64,000 nt of DNA, taken from positions 60,978,590-61,042,589 of the forward strand of contig CM036759.1 of assembly GCA_020796225.1 (NCBI GenBank), in the 5' to 3' direction. Under the pieces are notes generated by a model. The model saw only the letters and a program-made list of their open reading frames with translations. It was not told the origin of the DNA and did no database searches. Shown piece after piece: positions 21,807 to 32,995 of this stretch (within the stretch, counting starts at the first letter, position 1; every line of letters starts with the position of its first letter). Origin of the DNA: Arion vulgaris (lineage: Eukaryota; Mollusca; Gastropoda; Stylommatophora; Arionidae). Made by a program: the position numbers and the translations under genes.

Positions 21807-24428
21807 GGGGTCAAACGCTCATGAGGTCATGGTGGTAACATGAGCCAGGGTTAGCGAGGGCGCGCTACCAAGACCCTGCCCCTAACCTCCACGCGGTGAC
21901 CCTGGAACAGACTCTGGTTCTGGTCTGGCTAAGAGGGGCAGGGATCGGGAGAGAAAACTACTGGTAGTGGTAGCAGTGCAATTACGGAAATACGATAAAG
22001 ATACATACAAATAAAATCAAATGCACAAATCTCCTGACCGATGTCCAACAAGATATTGCCCAAGTCCCTGAACGCAAAGAAACAGCAACGAAATGTCTCA
22101 GACATGGATGAGAGGGGCATCCAGTGACCAAACGTATGCCCACGTAGGGCGAAGCTCGAAGCCCTGAGGAGGGGCAAACATTGCCAGCCCGTCGGCAAGA
22201 ATAAATAAGACAGGACCGTAACGAATAAAGTCTACCCTCGTGTTGGTGCGAGAGAAGATTGCAGCTGACCCCGCATTGGTAGCCTGGTGCAGATACATGT
22301 ACTGGGCGAGGTTTGCCAAGCGCAAAAGAACAAGTTGCGTTTAGTGCATAACAAAACTACCCGCCCTGGAAAAACCGTGCAAGGTACTGTGCGATTAAAA
22401 TTAACACCCCGGAAGAACTGAGGTTGGTGATGCCTAACGGAACTGCCAGCGGGGTCAAAGGCTCATGAGGTCATGGTGGTAACATGAGCCAGGGTTAGCG
22501 AGGGGCGCGCTAACCAAGACCCTGCCCTCAACCTCCACGCGGTGACCCTGGAAACAGACTCTGGTTCTGGTCTGGCTAAGAGGGACAGGGATCGGGGAGA
22601 GAAAACTACTGGTAGTGGTAGCAGTGCAATTACGGAAATACGATAAAGATACATACAAATAAAATGCACAATTCTCCTGACCGATGTCAAACAAGATATT
22701 GCCCAAGTCCCTGAACGCAAAGAAACAGCAACGAAACGTCTCAGACATGGATGAGAGGTGCATCCAGTGACCAAACGTATGCCCACGTAGGCGAAGCTCG
22801 AAGCCCTGAGGAGGGGGCAAACATTGCCAGCCCGTCGGCAAGAATAAATAAGACAGGACCGTAACGAATGAAAGTCTACCCTCGTGTTGGTGCAGAGAAG
22901 ATTGCAGCTGACCCGCATTGGTAGCCTGGTGCAGATACATGTACTGGGCAAGGTTTGCCGAGCGCAAAAGAACAAGTTGCGTTTAGTGCATAACGAAACT
23001 ACCGCCCTGGGAAAACCGTGCAAGGTACTGTGCGATTAAAATTAACATCCCCGGAAGAACTGAGGTTGGTGATGCCTAACGGAACTGCCAGCCTTGGGGC
23101 AACTGGGCAAGGTTCGATTCCAGTCGTAACTAACATCCCCGGAATAACTGGGGCGGGTGATGGCGGCGAGCGCAAAATCCTCAGTTACGCTTATAGTGCC
23201 CACTGAAACGACCCTCTACATTGTTTGTACTCGGCCCCATGCCAGTGCTTTCGAGGTTAATTGCAAATTGCCACGTACCGATACGCGTCTAGAAAAGGCT
23301 GAGAATGTTCCTTCCCGGATCAAACTCAAAAACGTACGGTAAAGCAAGGCCGACAATGTACGGATCAAACAGGAAGCCCGGGTCCTGAACATTGGCGAAA
23401 AACGATACTTTACACGGTGTTTTATACGAGTAAGACGCCGTCCGAGGACAAGCTGACAAGCCCGAGAAATATTTCTCAGTCAGAACGGGTAAAGCAGCGT
23501 AACTCACTGTCCCGGCGTAGATCACAAAGCCCAAATATACGGCAAAGTTGATCGAAAAGGCGTAGATCCGAAAAGATCGTACCTAGGGAAAGTTCACCCT
23601 AGTAAATCAAAAGCTGGCTGAAAACGGACGGGCGGGCCTAGTCACCATGGGCGCACAATCGTCCCGACGTAGATCACTCCGTTCTTGCCAGTGGACCAAT
23701 TATACATCACAATAAGAATGATCAAATTGGCCGTGAAGAATGTTAGCAGAAGAAGAAGAAGAAGGAACTGCCAGCCTTGGGGCAACCGGACAAGGTTTGA
23801 TTCCAGTCGTAACTAACATCCCCGGAATAACTGGGGCGGGTGATGGCGGCGAGCGCAAAATCCTCAGTTACGCTGATAGTGCCGACTGAAACGACCCTCT
23901 ACATTGTTGTACTCGGCCCCATGCCAGTGCTTTCGAGGTTAATTGCAAATTGCCACGTACCGATACGCGTCTAGAAAAGGCTGAGAATGTTCCTTCGCCG
24001 GATCAAACTCAAAATGTACGGTAAAGCAAGGCCGACAATGTACGGATCAAACAGGAAGTTCGGGTCTGAACATTGGCGAAGGCCGATACTTTACACGGTG
24101 TCTTATACGAGTAAGACGCCGTCCGAGGATAAGCTTACAAGCCCCGATAAATATTTCTCAGTCAGAACGGGCATAAACAGCGTAACTCACTGTCCCGGCG
24201 TAGATCACAAAGCCCAAAAATACGGCAAAGCTGATCGTACCATAGGGAAAGCTCACCCTAGTAAATCAAAAGCTGGCTGAAAACGAACACCCCACCGAAG
24301 GATAAGCAACTGGGCTCCAATAGGTGCTGAAGGCTGGTGCACGTACATAACGTTCTGATGTTCGGCTGTTTATATATCACAAAGAGAATGATTAAAACAG
24401 GCCTAGAACGATCGAAGAAGAAGAAGAA
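21807..24428 (+). mobile_element. 1.3 kb mosaic retroelement split by a second copy
   Basis: The outer copy consists of 21807-22450 and 23764-24428, flanked by the 11 bp duplication gaacaggacat (21796-21806, 24429-24439). It has the same GGGGTCAAA start as 12788-14090 but a different 3' end: CGAAGGATAAGCAACTGGGC.., TTTATATATCACAAAGAG.. and GAA repeats. That end resembles the SINE at 40266-40521. Confidence 0.9.
22451..23763 (+). mobile_element. 1.3 kb mosaic retroelement inserted in its own kind
   Basis: A full-length 1313 bp copy flanked by the 12 bp duplication ggaactgccagc (22439-22450, 23764-23775), all inside the copy at 21807-24428. It begins GGGGTCAAAGGCTCATGAG and ends ATACATCACAATAAGAATG.. 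plus GAA repeats, like 12788-14090. Long open frames exist on both strands, with no domains. Confidence 0.92.
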
Positions 24429-24439
24429 GAACAGGACAT

Positions 24440-25950
24440 TTTCGGACGGACACAGAGAGAACAGGAGCTCGCATGCAGAGGCTGTCTGGCAGTATATCGA
24501 AGTTTGGCAATATAGAAGAGACCATGTGGTTTTCGGTTGACTTATGCAGGGGAAATAGTTATTAACGTAAATCAAGTAGCAGTGTATTGTACAGGAATAG
24601 TCAGTTACTCATTGGACCGATACAAGTAGTAGGAACATATAAGAAATTAACAAAGTGTTCGATAAAGGTAGCAGTGTATTGGACAGGAATAGTCAGTTAC
24701 TCATTGGACAGATACAAGTAGTAGGAACATATAAGAAATTAACAAAGTGTTCGATAAAGGTAGCAGTGTATTGGACAGGAATAGTCAGTTACTCATTGGA
24801 CAGATACAAGTAGTAGGAACATATAAGAAATTAACAAAGTGTTCGATAAAGGAAAGCCGATTTTGTTAGGTGTGATATACCAGAGTGTCACCATCGTCAT
24901 ATTTATTCTATCACTCAGCGTGGATAGAACGTCTCAGGGAGCTAGTGATAATCACATGGCGACAGATAACTTCAAGTTTCACCAAGCCCAGTTTGTGTTA
25001 GACGCTGCCGATTGGTAGCCATCAACCACGTGGCAGATGACCTTTCATCTTAGGTTGACAGTCTTCATTAGACTTTAGTTCTACAGAGTTGTTCCTTGAG
25101 AAAGTGCTACGTCACATTTAATCATCACTCAGCCTGACTCGAACTGTTCGGAGCAATAGTTACCAAGTGGGTCGGTTGTCAAGCATTAGCCTTTGGTTTA
25201 GTCAGAGACCACGATCCAGTTCTTCTACGGCCAATAGTCCGAGCTTCAAGTTAACTGGTATACAGTTGGATTTAGAAGGGGTGCTGTTTGAATCCAAAAC
25301 GTGAAATCTTGTGTGTAGAGATAGACTGATACATTCGAAGGACATCTAATTGATAATTAAGAAATTATTGTTGAACAGTGGAGTGATCTGCGCATTAAGA
25401 CGGTGTAATTTAAGAAATTTAGAAGAACCAGTTCTTGTAGAAGGAATCGGTTGAATGTGACATTCTTTCAAGTTTCAGCGTTAATTAAGGTGTATTTTAA
25501 TTGTGTGTATTTTTATAATACTTATGTGAGTGTTTCATGAAATGTTTGTACGTATATGCAAATTATAGAAGTGAATAATTAGAGATGTAAGTATATTGAT
25601 AACCTCTTGATGCAAAGAATAGAACCAAATAAAGAAAGTTGCGTATATGATAATCTGATACCATGTGTTTCCGCAGACTACATATTCTAAGTGTTTAAGA
25701 TAGATGTTTTAAATATAACAGGATTGCATATACTACTGCTTAACCCCTGTTATATTTGGGGTGAACGTCATTTTACCAGGAGCCACACTAAAGGGTATTT
25801 TTATTCTTAAAAACAAATGGCTTGTAAACATGGCTTTTGCCCTTGTCTACTAAGAGTTAATATAAAGACATAGCACCATCAAATAGCTCATCCTGAGCAG
25901 AACTTTGCCAACTTAACAATTCTTTAAAATTCTCTCTCTCATAGGTAAGT
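24440..25950. other. Unassigned segment with LTR-like right end
   Basis: This is the continuation of 20986-21806. It holds three 92 bp direct repeats (24576-24851), then non-coding sequence with AATAAA at 25627. At 25754-25785 (atatttggggtgaacgtcat) it has a shape that could be an LTR end followed by a primer-binding site. No gag/pol is seen and no second LTR was found, so this is a weak suggestion. Confidence 0.25.
24576..24851. repeat. Three-copy 92 bp tandem repeat
   Basis: The unit begins gtagcagtgtattg and ends gttcgataaag, repeating at 24576, 24668 and 24760 with only a few substitutions. The low divergence implies recent amplification. Confidence 0.9.
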
Positions 25951-26089
25951 TGTCCCACCATTGCAGCCGTCATGCTCAAGTCAACAGTTACAACCTGAAT
26001 CCATCATCTCCATGATCTTCCACTTTGTCGGGATGTCTTCTTCCATAATGGTTTTCTCCAATCCTTCGTGTCTTTTTATATCTCCAAAA

Positions 26090-28530
26090 GGGGTCAAAGA
26101 CGCAACTCTAGAGACAACGGCGCCAGGATTAGTGAGCTGGCACTAATAAAGATCCTATTCCACCTCCAGAGGATCCTGTCTGGCTAAGCGGGTAGGTATC
26201 GATATAGAGCTACTCTGGTATAAGTAGTGATGCAAGCAGTTATGTTACACACGATCTACTCGCAAGATAGACGAGAAGAAACACACAGTGACTGTCTCTG
26301 CACATCTCTCATGGCCGACTGGAAAAGCCAACAAAAATAAAAAAACGAATCGTTTAAAATTGACATGGTACGAGTCGTCAGGAGGAAAATATTCACGTCC
26401 CCTCAAAGTAATGGTGGCAATGCCTTTGCCAGCTCTCGGCAAGGATCGTCGGAAGAGATGCTATGTGAAGTGACGACACAAAGGAAGATTGCAGTTAACT
26501 CCGTACAAGAGGTCAAGCGCAGATATATCTATTGGGTATAGTTGGCCAGGCACAAATCAATAAGTTGCGTTTTAGCGCCTGTAATAGTCTATCCTGGGTG
26601 TTCGAATTCTGGTTCACAGGCGCCAAATATGTAACCGTCAAACTTTGGCTACTGATAACTATTTAATATTTATTCTTCTATCCTCTCCATTGGCACTAAT
26701 ATGTAACAGTCTATCCTTGTAATCTCTACTAATATTCTTTGACACTTATTTACAACTACTATCAACCCCATCCACAAACTACGTACATAGACTACAAATA
26801 AAAGAAATGGCCGTCAAGTACATCGTACATCTATGTGAGAATCAAACCCGATTCTTAACTTTTATTTCTTTATATTTACTTATTTAAATATCTCATCTAT
26901 GTTCAAAATAATAGCACATACATCAAATTATAAAAATAAAGAAAGTCCTGGAAAGAAAATCAACAATTCAAAACACATACCAATGCACATAGCTGAAAAA
27001 ATATACCTACTAACTAATATTGATTTGTCTCCCCTAAGTGATATCTAATACCCTGACATCCTATCTCTAAAAATGTTCACCGTTCCACTCTACCTTGCTT
27101 GCGATGTCCTTAGAATAAACACTTGTTCAGTCACAAATACGTTATACCGCTTCTAGCTAGAGTTGCTGTCCTAATAGTATACACGAAATGTCTCTGCTAC
27201 TGGTTAAAATAATGCATCCTGAAAAATGGCTGACATCTCTCTCTCTCTCATATACTGTTATAGCCTCTCTGTCGGGTCTGGCCCTACCCCTTTAGTTTAG
27301 CTCTACCGCCTAGTTTTCCAACTCTGACAACTAGTCCTCCGGTTCTAATGTAACCGGTTCACCAATTCTGAACAGGAACTCTCTCTGATTTGGACAAAAA
27401 TCTCTGTGGAGGTCTACATCTACGTCTTAGTTGGGCTCTCTCTCTGTCTGCAACTCAGTTCAATTCTACTGCCTCGTTCTCTATTCCGCTTATAACTCGC
27501 AGCAGAGTCATTCTGCTCTATAATTCTTGTTACTATCTACTAAGTTCTTGTCGATAACTGTGTGAGTCGCTTATGCTAGACTACACTCCTTGACTTGTTG
27601 ATTCTTTCTGTCCCTCTGTCTCTATCCGAATGCGTATCTAAAGTTGTGTCTTCACTCTTTCTAACTGGTCAATATTAACTGTTGAAGTCTGTCTCGGGAC
27701 TACCTACACTGCCTGTTCCTGAGTACCTCTCTGTCCCTCTGTCTCTATCCGAATGCGTGTGATGATGTCTGACCAACTGTCCCTCTGCCAAGTGTGTGTG
27801 AAGATGTCTGTGAAGATGTGTCTGAAGTGTCTCTGCCAACTGTCCCTCTGCCAAGTGTGTGTGAAGATGTGTCGAATCTACCATATGTATTCTATTTATC
27901 CACTGGCAATTTTCTTTGTTTCCAAATCAGTCATTGTCCTTTTAGTATATTTCTCACGGTCAAATCTATTTTGTTGGCCTGGAAAACCGAGCTAATTAAT
28001 GAAACGACCCTCTACATTATTTGTGCGCAGCCCCAGTTCAATGTTTCCCGGGTCAGTGAAAATGCAGAATAGAAACTGCCAAGTGCCTACACGCACATCG
28101 AAAAGGCTGAGAATGTTCCCATTCTGGAATAAACTCAACGTGGTCGGAAAAGTAAGGTCGACATTGTAAAGGCTGTCCCAAATCCGAACAATGGCGAAGG
28201 TCGAAACTTTTCACGATGTGTTGCACGAGTAAGAAGCCGTCCCAGGACAAGCTTATGTGCCCCAAAAGACTGAGAAATGTTTCTAATCCGGAACATAGTC
28301 AGAAAGGCTACACTTTGGCGTAGATCATAAAGCCCGAATATACGGCGAAAGATGATCGTAAAAGAGCAAATCCTAGGGCAAGCTACCCTAGTAAATAAAA
28401 CCTGGCACTAAATTGGATCTGCTGGCCTAGTCACTATAAGCGCATAATTTGGCACAACGTAAAAAAACGTTCTTGTCAAAGATCAATTATATATCACAAT
28501 AAGAATGATGAAATTGGCCGTGATAAAATG
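26090..28530 (+). mobile_element. Old mosaic retroelement copy with an inner insertion
   Basis: Flanked by tccaaaa (26083-26089, 28531-28537). The left part (26090-26600) keeps the GGGGTCAAAG start and the hairpin GATTAGTG..CACTAAT. The right part (27995-28530) keeps the CGACCCTCTACATT.. block and the tail TATATCACAATAAGAATGAT. Roughly 26600-27990 is foreign. It is more diverged than the other copies. Confidence 0.75.
26600..27990 (-). other. Pyrimidine-rich insertion, possible LTR remnant
   Basis: On the minus strand the left end reads ..GGTTACATATTTGGCGCCTG. TGGCGCC is the usual tRNA-Lys primer-binding start of gypsy-type LTR elements, and the preceding ACA fits an LTR end. The 1.3 kb to the right is CT-rich, with a duplicated CTGTCCCTCTGTCTCTATCC (27610, 27731) and a repeated GCCAAGTGTGTGTGAAGATG. 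No ORF with a domain is seen. The LTR reading is speculative. Confidence 0.3.
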
Positions 28531-28744
28531 TCCAAAATATTTCAATTTTCTTTTTTCTAGTATACACCTGTTTCTTTGATTTTGAGTTCCATGGTATGCA
28601 GAGGTATATGCTGTAACACTTTAATTCAAAAGCTAGTATATGGTTTTCCACTGCCTTTTTAAATGTTCATCATATTTCATACCCATACGTTGGCACTGAC
28701 ATTAGGACATTTGCAGCTTCCCTCCCTGAGCACATATTGCTATT

Positions 28745-29430
28745 TTGCTCAAGAACTATTGGAGGTCGGCTGGTGTTTTCATCACTCCGAGCTTTCGCCA
28801 GCTTCCACAATTTGTGGAGGACCAGTCAACGGTGGTTGCTACCCTACCAAAAGGGGAAGACTGGATCCCAACAGATGGTAGCATGACCAACTATCTCAAC
28901 GTTATCATTACTCTTGGAAGAGAATGTAGAGATTGGGGCAACATGAAGGCTGATCTCGCAGTTAAGCAGCTGATAGAAGATAATGCAAGGGATGATGATG
29001 ATGTATATACCGATGGGTCGGTTCAACGTGGTGAGAAGTCCAGCTGGGGTTTCTTGGCTAATGTGCATGGTAGGGTTGTTGCAGAGCGAAGTGGGGCATA
29101 CAGGACACCTGCTTCTAGTATGAGGATGGAGGTTGATGCCGTTACTGCTGCTCTCCATTGGATTTCTGATATTTTATTTACTGGGGCAGTTGTTGTTATC
29201 TGACTCTCAGTCGATGCTTCACAAGATCCAGAAGGGCAGGTTTCGGTAGGAGTGGATGTCGTCTATAGAAGTTTCTAACCTCCAGCGGCTTACGTGGATA
29301 TACTGTCCTGGGCATGCGGGTGTTTACGGTAATGAGAGAGCAGACAGGCTTGCATCAACAGCATCGATTGTTGGGGAGTTGAAGATGGATAAGGGGATGT
29401 TCTTCTGTCTCTTCGTGACTGTCTATTGGA
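28745..29430 (+). pseudogene. RNase H LINE fragment
   Basis: 28745-29203 ends in an RNase H domain start (DVYTDGSVQRGEKSSWGFLA, RMEVDAVTAALHW). After a break, 29256-29430 gives LTWIYCPGHAGVYGNERADR. The motif set belongs to the same LINE group as 30690-31110. A frameshift in the middle removes function. Confidence 0.82.
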
Positions 29431-30620
29431 TGAGGACACTAAAATTGATGTTGAATCGAACCAACGATTTCGACAGTTTGAAGTTACCTGGTATACAAGT
29501 ATTTCGCTTGTATTTTGACGCTGCCGCCTTGTAAGCAGTATTGGAAGTAATAGACTGGGTCGCTTTCCTTACCAGGACCTCTGCTGTCCAGTTGGGTTTA
29601 TAATCCTTCTGCGCGCCTCTGGGAATGGTCTCCCGTGCCGCTTTCAGGATTGCTTGCGAGAGTTCATTTGCTAAGGATCGCATGTGTTTATTTTCATTTG
29701 TGTTGAGTAGTTCAACATTGGCATCTGACAGTGCCGCATATTGTTTCCAATTTGCTTTTTTGTAGTCCTACCGGGGAACCACATTTTGGCTCAGGTACAA
29801 AGTGGAAATCCACTTGCAGTTTGACGGGCATATGGTCGCAGTCTCCGAGTTGTTTAGAGACCAGACCGTACTTCTGTTTTTGTGGAGAGGTCGCTCGTTT
29901 GCGAAGAATAGATCAGGGGTGCTAGTCGTATGCCACCTTCTTGAGTAGAAGGTTGGCGGATCGTCTGGGGCATTGATACGGAATAGGTTATTCTCTGTCT
30001 CCCAGTCCTCGACTTCGACGCCTCTGCTATTCGTTTCTTGGTAGCTCCATCTTTCTGAAAGGCTGTTGAAATCACCGACTACCATGCATGCTGTGTTAGT
30101 TATAGTCATCGCCTCAAGTGATAGCGAGGTATCACTTGGGCAGTATAGGTTGTACAGAAGAATCTGTATTTCGTCAAATGTGATGAGGACGCCTACGATC
30201 TCTGCTGCGCCGGCGCCTCCTGTTGTCGTTTCGCACCAGCGTGAGGACTCCACCGTTGTGCCCCTCTCGATCTAATCTGAAGGTTTGATAACCTCTGATC
30301 CAGAACCTGTGTTGGGCATTTAGGTGTATCTTTTGTATGCACGCTACGTCTATCTTTCCTTCTGCAAGTCTTTGTGCAAGTGCTTGCTTTTTATGATGGA
30401 GACCTTCGGCATTCCATTGCCCAATGTTTAATCGTATTTGGCCAGTTTGGCCGTATCGAACAAGTAGTTTTATCCCGTGGGCCGCGGTCGCTGATTTGCC
30501 AATTCTCTCTCTCTCTCGCAATCCCTATTTGCCAATTCGGGGAACAGGGACCGTCGGTAGCAAAAGGTGGGCCCCTTCGAGGCATGGGGCCCAGCGCTCG
30601 TCCTGCCCGACGGATCTCCA
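29423..30620 (-). pseudogene. LINE AP-endonuclease region, 5' part
   Basis: In minus-strand order, 30521 onward encodes LNIGQWNAEGLHHKKQAL, then VACIQKIHLNAQHRFWIRGY, the N-terminal endonuclease motifs. 30253-29768 gives MVVGDFNSLSERWSYQ and TPDLFFANERP (GDFN and S/P-DLxF motifs). 29683-29423 continues with LANELSQAILKAARETIPRG, the EN-RT linker. The 5' end (near 30620) matches 4616-4720, linking it to the RNase H LINE there. Two frameshifts are visible. Confidence 0.82.
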
Positions 30621-30689
30621 CAGGCGTAGATAATATCTTCTCACAATCCTCTTTTCTTTTGTAACAATTCTACTGTCATTAAATTGAAT

Positions 30690-31110
30690 CAGGCAGTTTC
30701 AGTTTCAGTTTGGAATATCTTCATTGCACTCCGGACATGTCCATATGTGCTCCGATCTTCTTCACAATATCTCCAACAGCGTCGTCCAGCGACTGACCGT
30801 ACCAGTTCTATTTTGATTGATGAGCCGACTCGTATACCTGTTGTACCGTTCTTTTCTTGCCACACCAATCTTTAAACCCAGTTCTCGCAATCTAGTAGTT
30901 GACGTTCTAGTAGTTGACGTGGATTGGTTTAGATGAAGGTCTTCTCTGCGGCCACGCTCTATGAGGGCGTTCACGATGTCAGCTCTGTCCATTGGCTGGC
31001 CCTCTGATATAGCGGCAGAGCCAGCCAGTCTGTCTGCTCTCTCATTGCCAACGACACCCATGTGCCCCGGAACAAAGACAAGTGTAATTCTGCAAATTGT
31101 TGACGCCTGC
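30690..31110 (-). pseudogene. RNase H LINE 3' end
   Basis: Encodes MGVVGNERADRLAGSAAISE, GQPMDRADIVNALIERGRRE and LRELGLKIGVARKERYNRYT in one frame, the best-preserved copy of this family's C-terminus. The 3' end (ATGTCCGGAGTGCAATGAAG) resembles the ends of the SINEs at 52918-53340 and 54576-54968. Confidence 0.8.
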
Positions 31111-31119
31111 AGTTTCAGT

Positions 31120-31295
31120 TTTGCGTAAGTCGAAGGATTTGCTTCATTGCACCGGGTTCCGTAGCTCCAGCAACAATCCTAGGGGTCTCTGGAAAAACTG
31201 CACTCGTGAACAGAACGGCGCGATCCGGATTCGAACCCACGACCTTCGACTCACAAGGCAAAGGGCTTAACCACTCAGCCACAGAGACCCCCATA
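31120..31295 (-). mobile_element. tRNA-derived SINE, internally shortened
   Basis: The minus strand carries the same head as 1849-2097 (TGGCTGAGTGG; GGTTCGAATCC) and the GTTTTTCCAGAGACCCCTAG body. The middle of the body is deleted (GGAGCTACGG joins CCCGGTGCAATGAAG). Confidence 0.82.
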
Positions 31296-31775
31296 GCTGG
31301 TTCCGCTAACTCGCCAGATATATTGGTTACAAATCAGTTGTGGGACTCATTTTTCATGAATAATAAAAAACGATCTTTTTGTTTTGTTCCTTGAGTTCAA
31401 TTATCATTCCGAATTGGTCTCTTTATGTAAAGAGACATTGGAACCTAGAACCACGGGGTGTGGGGGAAGGGAGGAATAAAGAAAGAAAGAAAAAGTAACA
31501 AACTAGAAACACAAAGAGAAATTTGGACGGTGGTCAAAGTTAGTCAGTCTATGAGAGGCCGAAAGAAGTTGTCTTTAGTCAATAGTCAAGTTATGTTAGA
31601 AGTGTCTTGTAAATGTCGAAAGTTAATGAAGTCAAGAAGTGTTTCGTCTTGTGAAATAATAGAGGAATTGGGAACGGGACAAGCCGGTTGTTTTTGTTTG
31701 TTACATAGGGGATTAAAGCCTAGTTAATCCGAGGCACGTCCCTTTTTGTTTGTTAAGAAGGAGATTAAAGCCTCT
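31296..31775. other. Unassigned segment before the minisatellite
   Basis: Contains an 89-codon open frame (31458-31727, +) without a recognised domain and a purine-rich stretch at 31455-31495. I see nothing that supports a gene. Confidence 0.3.
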
Positions 31776-32285
31776 TTCAACCTAAGGCGAACCTTTTATT
31801 GGTTACATCAGAGCGTGTAGGCCAACAAACCTAAGGCGAACCTTTTATTGGTTACATCAGAGCGTGTAGGAGGCGAACCTTTTATTGGTTACATCAGAGC
31901 GTGTAGGCCAACAAACCTAAGGTAAACCTTTTATTGGTTACATCAGAGCGTGTAGGCCAACAAACCTTACTCAAACCTTTTATTGGTTACATCAGAGCAT
32001 GTAGGCCAACAAACCTAAGGCGAACGTTTTATTGATTACATCAGAGCGTGTAGGCCAACAAACCTAAGGTGAACCTTTTATTGGTTACATCAGAGCGTGT
32101 AGGCCAACAAACCTTACTCAAACCTTTTATTGGTTACATCAGAGCATGTAGGCCAACAAACCTTACTCAAACCTTTTATTGGTTACATCAGAGCATGTAG
32201 GCCAACAAACCTTACTCAAACCTTTTATTGGTTACATCAGAGCGTATAGGTCAACAAACCTAAGGCGAACCTTTCATTTGTTAAC
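31776..32285. repeat. Minisatellite, about 49 bp unit, roughly ten copies
   Basis: The unit contains aaccttttattggttacatc, then agagcgtgtaggccaacaaacc. Two unit variants (ctaaggcg and cttactca at the join) alternate in blocks, which indicates local unit exchange. One unit is shortened near 31870. Confidence 0.9.
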
Positions 32286-32733
32286 CATCGAACGTCCAAG
32301 AAAGTGTACATAGAAGACAAAGAAGAATATCCGAGAAAACTTACAAATATTGACCTATATTTGCAATGACAGGAGAAACATCAACTATTATTACCAGTCC
32401 AAGGTCAAACAAAACCTTTATATAAACATCGAATTCTTCTCTCTATTGTCTATTCCCAGGTGAAAGATGTAGTTGGCTGTCCACTCTTGCCGTTAAGCGT
32501 AGGTCTTGATATTGTCTATCCATCTTTTTCTTGGTCTTACGTGTTAAGTGTTGGTAGGAAAATACTTTTTATCATCTGTCTTTTCACTTCCATCTTGATC
32601 TTTGAGAGTTGTAGTAATGGTGCCAGTTGGTAGGTCACTGCATTTGCTTTTTGTCACATTGTCTCTATTTCTCTATCTAGTTTTCCGTCCTCTGTGAAAA
32701 TGCTACCTAAATATTTGAATTCAGAAACTTGCT

Positions 32734-32739
<6 letters not shown>

Positions 32740-32775
<36 letters not shown>

Positions 32776-32995
32776 TGCCTTTTTAACCCGGGTTGGGGCA
32801 TAGGCCCTCAACCAACTCATGCCAAGTCTTCCTATCTCTAGCTATCTCCTGCAGCTCCCTCCAGCTCTTCTTTATATTGTTGATCTCCGCCTCCAAATCT
32901 CGTCTCCATGTATTTCTCGGCCTCCCTTCTTTCGCTGTCCCTGCGGGTTCCAGGCAAGGACCCTTCTTGTTATATTCCCTCCGGTTTTCGCAAAG
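32740..32995 (-). mobile_element. Severely 5'-truncated RTE LINE tail, (GA)n end
   Basis: A 256 bp insertion flanked by the 11 bp duplication ttgctatactc (32729-32739, 32996-33006). Read on the minus strand it encodes LRKPEGNITRRVLAWNPQGQ, then RDRKTWHELVEGLCPNPG and a GA repeat. It is the same family as the full-length LINE at 45061-48274. Confidence 0.92.

Larger units (their letters stand above)
25950..28740 (-). pseudogene. RTE-like LINE fragment split by a mosaic element
   Basis: 25950-26089 on the minus strand reads DIKRHEGLEKTIMEEDIPTK. 28531-28740 supplies the preceding part (AVENHILAFELKCY, then KKIEIF). Removing 26090-28530 rejoins them at KYFG/DIKRH, matching the LINE at 42665-43025. 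Confidence 0.65.
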
